Source: Clostridiaceae bacterium (GTDB lineage: Bacteria; Bacillota; Clostridia; Lachnospirales; Lachnospiraceae). From it: a DNA stretch of 64,000 bases. The notes below the pieces were generated by a model. The model saw only the letters and a program-made list of their open reading frames with translations, was not told the origin of the DNA and made no database searches. Shown here in pieces: positions 60,415 through 64,000 of the stretch. Positions within the stretch are counted from its first letter, which is position 1. The number at the start of each line of letters is the position of its first letter. A program made the position numbers and the translations under genes. The DNA is taken from assembly GCA_902363735.1 (NCBI GenBank), contig CABJBA010000004.1, positions 124,001-188,000 of the forward strand. The letters run 5' to 3'.

Positions 60415-61116
60415 TTACATTACATCCTCTTTTTCAACATTATGCACTGTAAGAAATCCGCAAATAAGAGAAACACCAAATAACAAGATTGGAAGTATTG
60501 TATTTCCCCTTAAAGTTAAGTCTCCTATAGTCCCCTCCATAACAGAGAACAATAAAAACGAAGAAATAATAGCTGCCTTTGATGACTTCATCATTTTCCC
60601 TATATACAAAGGTATAAGGCCCAGCGTCACCGTAAGAACAGTCTTTATGGTGACCTGTATATAAAAACTTACACTTGTCATATCATAGCCCAGCGGAAAA
60701 CCTGCCTTTACCCCGGAGGCTGAAACCAATAGCAGATAAATTAACAGTTTTCCAAAGAATAGAGCTGCCGCACTGAAAATCCATACTGCCATCATTTGAG
60801 ATATAATTATTTTTTTTCTGGAGATGGGGTAGCTAAACATCAGGTTCTGAGTTTTATTTTTATATGCCTTAATAATAAAGGAAGACAGCATTGCAGAAGT
60901 AGAAATCAAAAAAGAGAGATTAGTAAGTAAATCAATCTGCATTGCCATATTTTCTATCTCTGGTACGGAACCCTGCATTTCTGTTTCTGTATCAATGGGA
61001 ACCCAATAGCACATGGCAAATAAAAGAAGTCCAAGAACTGCAATTATAATTGCCTGATTGATCATATACTTTTTCATGTGATTCTTCTTCCATTCCATTC
61101 GAATCAATTTCCACAT
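60415..61116 (-). CDS. ABC-2 type transporter permease (BcrB-like)
   Basis: A 233-aa membrane protein with six hydrophobic segments, typical in size and N-terminus (MWKLIRMEWKKNHMKKYM) of BcrB/lantibiotic-immunity permeases. QNLMFSYPISRKKIIISQ is the usual cytoplasmic coupling segment. It overlaps the ATPase gene by 13 nt. With the ATPase it would expel or flip a peptide antibiotic or lipid. Confidence 0.82.
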   Translation of the reverse strand: MWKLIRMEWKKNHMKKYMINQAIIIAVLGLLLFAMCYWVPIDTETEMQGSVPEIENMAMQIDLLTNLSFLISTSAMLSSFIIKAYKNKTQNLMFSYPISRKKIIISQMMAVWIFSAAALFFGKLLIYLLLVSASGVKAGFPLGYDMTSVSFYIQVTIKTVLTVTLGLIPLYIGKMMKSSKAAIISSFLLFSVMEGTIGDLTLRGNTILPILLFGVSLICGFLTVHNVEKEDVM

Positions 61117-62030
61117 TCGCTCTCACCTCCTGTGACTTTTAAAAAATACTCTTCCAAAGACTCTGAATGGGTATGAAAGCCCTGAATTTCAATCTGATTT
61201 TCCGTTAACACCTTCATAATTTCCTGGGACGTGGCCTGTTTTGCATAGACTCTGATCTGATTGTCGTTTAATACTTTAAAGTTGGAGATTTGAAGACGGT
61301 CTGATAGTATATAAGATGCTTTGACTGTCTCCGGTGTTTTGATCTCCAGATACTCAAGCCCTTTATCCGAAATCTCTTTCATAGAAATTTCTCTTACCAA
61401 CCTGCCCTTATGAATGATTCCTACGGTATGTGCAATGCTTTCGATTTCAGAAAGCAAGTGGCTGGAGATAAGAATGGTCATTCCATACTCTTTGCACAGC
61501 ATCAGAAACAAATCACGGAGCTGTTTCATACCTGCCGGGTCAAGACCGTTTGTTGGTTCGTCCAGCACCAAAAATTCTGGTTTTGTAAGAACCGCCCTTG
61601 CAATTCCTAACCGCTGCTTCATTCCCAAAGAAAATTCCTTCACCTTTTTTCCTCTGGTATCTGACAGAGACAGCAGGGACAATGCTTTTTCCACACTATC
61701 GGGGCTGTAATAGCCCATGTATTCACAGTGCAGCTTTAAATTATCTTCTGCGGTCAACTCATTGTAAAACACCGGAAATTCAATTATACTTCCTAAACGT
61801 TTTAAAAAAGTATAGGAATCAGGAAGCAGTTTTTCACCAAATAATATAATATCTCCTGAAGTTGGTTTCCACTGGTTGGTAATCATCTTCATCACCGTTG
61901 TTTTTCCTGCACCATTTGGCCCAAGAAAGCCATAAATTTCTCCTTTGGCAATATGCATGTTCAAATCTGATATAATAGTTTCTGCACCAATCTGTTTGTT
62001 TAAATGATCTGTTGTTAAAATTGTCTGCAT
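61104..62030 (-). CDS. ABC transporter ATPase (BcrA-like)
   Basis: A 308-aa ATPase: Walker A GPNGAGKTT, FSLGMKQRLGIARAVL (the BcrA-type variant signature), Walker B FLVLDEPTNGLDPAGM, ISSHLLSEIE. The C-terminal 90 residues form the extra domain seen in bacitracin and lantibiotic exporters. ATG 62030 has AAGGAAG upstream. It lies after a regulator-kinase pair, as in BcrR/BceRS-type detox modules. Confidence 0.87.
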   Translation of the reverse strand: MQTILTTDHLNKQIGAETIISDLNMHIAKGEIYGFLGPNGAGKTTVMKMITNQWKPTSGDIILFGEKLLPDSYTFLKRLGSIIEFPVFYNELTAEDNLKLHCEYMGYYSPDSVEKALSLLSLSDTRGKKVKEFSLGMKQRLGIARAVLTKPEFLVLDEPTNGLDPAGMKQLRDLFLMLCKEYGMTILISSHLLSEIESIAHTVGIIHKGRLVREISMKEISDKGLEYLEIKTPETVKASYILSDRLQISNFKVLNDNQIRVYAKQATSQEIMKVLTENQIEIQGFHTHSESLEEYFLKVTGGESECGN

Positions 62031-62124
62031 TTTGTCACTTCCTTTCCATATCCAAAATTCTAACATATGACTTCTTCAAAACTCTTGAATAAATCTTACG
62101 AATTTCTTTCGCACAAGGAAATTC

Positions 62125-62994
62125 TCAATAATTGAATTGCTGGAGTTTTAAAGTGAATACGGTTTCCTCATTCTGAATACTTTTTAAAGTCAGTGTGCCA
62201 TTGATTTTTTCTGTCAGACTTTTAGCTATGGTAAGACCTAATCCATTGCCCTGAATCTCCCGGTTCCGGGAATCTTCCAGGGTGTAGAGACGGTCAAAGA
62301 CATGGGGAATCTCCCAGTATGCAATTCCCTTCCCATGATCAATGACATCCACAAAAACAAAGGTATCATCTCTTCGAAGACTCAGTCCCAAGTAATGGCC
62401 TGCATCTCCATAGCGGACTGCGTTGCTGATCAGATTATTAAGAATACGTCCCAGGGCCTCCCGGTCCGCATAGACAAAAACAGGTGGATCGGGAATGTTG
62501 ATGTTCACTTCAAATTCTTTTTCAGTTAAAATATTATAATAATCGACGATGGTTTCCCTGCAAAATTCATTTAAGTTTATTTTGGACATAGTGAGTGCCG
62601 TATCACCGGCTTCCAGTTTTGCCAAGGTGAAAAATTGGTCAATCTGTTCTTTTAATTCGTTGGCCTTATAAGAAACCTTTTTTAGCATTTCTTTTTCAAG
62701 TTTCTCCTGCATCAAAAGCATTTCCAGATAACCGATAATAACCGTCAGAGGTGTCTTTAAATCATGAGAAATATTAGAGAGCATTCGTTTGGTATTTAAT
62801 TCAGATATGCGATAACTGGCATTTACATTTTGCCTGCTTTCAAGTGTACGGTTGATCTGCTCCAAAAGATGTTGAATTTCCTTATCCTGGGTAAATGACA
62901 TCACCTTTTCATCTGTATCTTCATTTAAAATGCGTTCCAGTTCGTCAGCAATATGTTGAATTTGTTTTAAAGTCATGTTATTAAATAGGGACAT
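62125..62994 (-). CDS. soluble sensor histidine kinase
   Basis: A 289-aa kinase with HisKA domain (NISHDLKTPLTVIIGYLEML, H77) and HATPase (N box NNLISNAVRYG, DHGKGI, GNGLGLTIAKSL). From the chosen start there is no membrane segment, only about 60 soluble residues before HisKA. ATG 62994 has AAAGGAG, 4 nt after the regulator stop; longer frames overlap the regulator. It may sense through the neighbouring ABC transporter. Confidence 0.85.
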   Translation of the reverse strand: MSLFNNMTLKQIQHIADELERILNEDTDEKVMSFTQDKEIQHLLEQINRTLESRQNVNASYRISELNTKRMLSNISHDLKTPLTVIIGYLEMLLMQEKLEKEMLKKVSYKANELKEQIDQFFTLAKLEAGDTALTMSKINLNEFCRETIVDYYNILTEKEFEVNINIPDPPVFVYADREALGRILNNLISNAVRYGDAGHYLGLSLRRDDTFVFVDVIDHGKGIAYWEIPHVFDRLYTLEDSRNREIQGNGLGLTIAKSLTEKINGTLTLKSIQNEETVFTLKLQQFNY

Positions 62995-62998
62995 GGGC

Positions 62999-63694
62999 TC
63001 ACTCCTTTGGATTTCCCAGTTTGTATCCGATTCCCCATACAGTGAGGATATACTCTGGTTTTCTGGAATCATCCTCAATTTTTGTGCGGAGCCGGCTGAT
63101 ATGAACATTGACTGCATTTTCATCACCCAAATAATCATCCTGCCATATCAAAGAGTAAAGCTGTGCCTTGGTATAAACCTTGTTGGGATTGGAAAGAAGC
63201 AGGCGAAGAATTTCATATTCCTTTGCTGTTAAGTCCACCTCCTGCCCATTTTTGCGCACCGTATGGTTTTCCAGATTCATCTCCAGATTTCCCAGACCAA
63301 CGCAAACAGAAGCTGTTTCCCCACCAGAAGAATACTGGGTGGTACGCCTTAAGTTCGCCTTTACCCTGGCAAGTACTTCAGTAAGGGAGAATGGCTTGGT
63401 TATATAGTCATCTGCGCCCAGGCCCAACCCAAAAATCTTATCGGATTCCGTATCTTTTGCAGACAGAATGATTATGGGAACCACACTTTCCTTTCTGATC
63501 CGTTTCATGACCTCCAGTCCGCTGATTTTAGGCAGCATCAGATCCAAAATCACTAAGTCATAAACTCCGCTGAAAAATGTTTTTACAGCCTGTTCTCCAT
63601 CAAAGGAACCATGAACTTCAAATCCCTCCATCTGGAGAAAATCTATTAACATCTCACTAATTTCCCTGTCATCCTCCACTAATAATATTTTCAT
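62999..63694 (-). CDS. OmpR family response regulator
   Basis: A 231-aa regulator: receiver with D51 phospho-acceptor (LVILDLMLPKI) and KPFS; winged helix EVDLTAKEYEILRLLLSNPNKVYTKAQL (shown in part) and VNVHISRLRTKIEDD. It should activate the BcrAB-like genes downstream in the same operon direction. AGGAGG precedes ATG 63694. Confidence 0.9.
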   Translation of the reverse strand: MKILLVEDDREISEMLIDFLQMEGFEVHGSFDGEQAVKTFFSGVYDLVILDLMLPKISGLEVMKRIRKESVVPIIILSAKDTESDKIFGLGLGADDYITKPFSLTEVLARVKANLRRTTQYSSGGETASVCVGLGNLEMNLENHTVRKNGQEVDLTAKEYEILRLLLSNPNKVYTKAQLYSLIWQDDYLGDENAVNVHISRLRTKIEDDSRKPEYILTVWGIGYKLGNPKE

Positions 63695-63779
63695 CTTTTA
63701 ATTTTCCTCCTGGGCATATACAGAATAATATCAAAAAATGAAAATATTCTGTGTAAATAAAACTATTATTTCCATGTTT

Positions 63780-63808
63780 ATAATAACTGATTCCAAAGAA
63801 TTTTTCAA
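63780..63808 (-). promoter_or_regulatory. promoter of the regulator-kinase operon
   Basis: Minus strand TTGAAA (63808-63803), 17-bp spacer, TATTAT (63785-63780). A CAGAATA/TATTCTG inverted repeat (63721-63751) lies in the leader. Confidence 0.55.
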
Positions 63809-63854
63809 TTGCCATTAAAACTGGTCAGTTCAACTTAACGGAAAACCTTTATAT

Positions 63855-63902
63855 AAAAAGCAGGCCATACAGATTCTTTTTCCGATTAATCTGTACGGCC
63901 TG
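63855..63902 (-). terminator. terminator for a gene entering from the right edge
   Basis: 15-position stem (63861-63875 with 63888-63902), one G-U pair in the minus-strand RNA, then CTTTTTATAT on that strand. Confidence 0.75.
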
Positions 63903-63951
63903 GATAAAAAGCGTTGTAACACTTGATTATATAATTACTTCAGAAAATCCA

Positions 63952-64000
63952 TCATGTCAGATTTTCTTCAAATTCCTCAATCCTCTGCTTCTGATATGTT
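63952..64000 (-). CDS. C-terminal end of an unidentified gene at right edge
   Basis: Sixteen codons in the minus frame (TYQKQRIEEFEENLT then TGA at 63954-63952) stand before a terminator on the same strand, which argues that a gene ends here. Too little is present to name it, and another frame cannot be excluded. Confidence 0.3.
   Translation of the reverse strand, partial: TYQKQRIEEFEENLT

Overview
The window looks like chromosome from an anaerobic, low-to-mid GC Firmicute of class Clostridia, most likely Lachnospiraceae. This is inferred from the gene content (LytS-type and BcrA-type modules, FucO-type iron alcohol dehydrogenase, ROK-controlled sugar ABC system, many AGGAGG ribosome binding sites), not from a marker gene. 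I found no rRNA, tRNA, CRISPR array or insertion sequence. Most genes sit in compact operons separated by clear stem-loop terminators.

Layout. 1-0.6 kb: the end of a Rid-family gene divergent from an HxlR regulator. 0.8-6.1 kb: a six-gene minus-strand catabolic operon (RraA-like lyase, split altronate-dehydratase-type pair, LDH2-type dehydrogenase, SDR, zinc dehydrogenase) behind three GTATAC sites at exact 12-bp period. 6.5-13.2 kb: a zinc-homeostasis locus with ZnuA divergent from ZnuC-ZnuB-Zur-CobW GTPase-a GTPase/permease fusion-a TIGR03943 protein, with two Zur-like palindromes between the divergent genes. 13.4-18.8 kb: ROK repressor and a monosaccharide ABC importer. 18.9-20.2 kb: a membrane GGDEF protein.

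20.3-28.5 kb is the most striking part: one minus-strand operon encodes a complete FecBCD-like metal-chelate importer followed, with overlapping reading frames, by a NifH-like ATPase and two NifD/NifK-like subunits. No nifE, nifN, nifB or other nitrogen-fixation gene is present. The coupling suggests that something imported by the transporter is reduced by an uncharacterised nitrogenase-like enzyme. An AraC regulator lies next to it. 28.8-37 kb: a PNPOx-like protein, a protein made of three tandem Rid domains, a Dabb protein, a second siderophore importer (YclNOPQ type) and a MATE exporter. Five promoters from 27.6 to 41.5 kb share a GGTTAG-N6-CTAACC-type element, probably the site of one metal-responsive repressor.

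37.2-41.4 kb: a LigB-type dioxygenase, then a 7TM-like LytS-family kinase and a receiver/SARP-like regulator. Right after them an 11-bp direct repeat ends 9 bp before a TATAAT box, in front of a 48-aa Gly/Cys peptide gene and a 133-aa orphan. 41.5-44.5 kb: a yybP-ykoY manganese riboswitch with its terminator precedes a P-type cation ATPase. 44.5-56.4 kb: efflux and resistance functions (EamA, MFS, ABC-F, a heterodimeric ABC exporter with MarR), an orphan 494-aa protein, a serine hydrolase and a decayed TetR gene. 56.5-64 kb: TetR and FucO-like dehydrogenase around nested palindromes, a DEAD-box helicase with a long leader, and a BcrAB-like ABC transporter with an OmpR regulator and a soluble kinase.

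Starts were chosen by ribosome-binding-site position and often differ from the longest possible frame. All family assignments come from motif recognition by eye.
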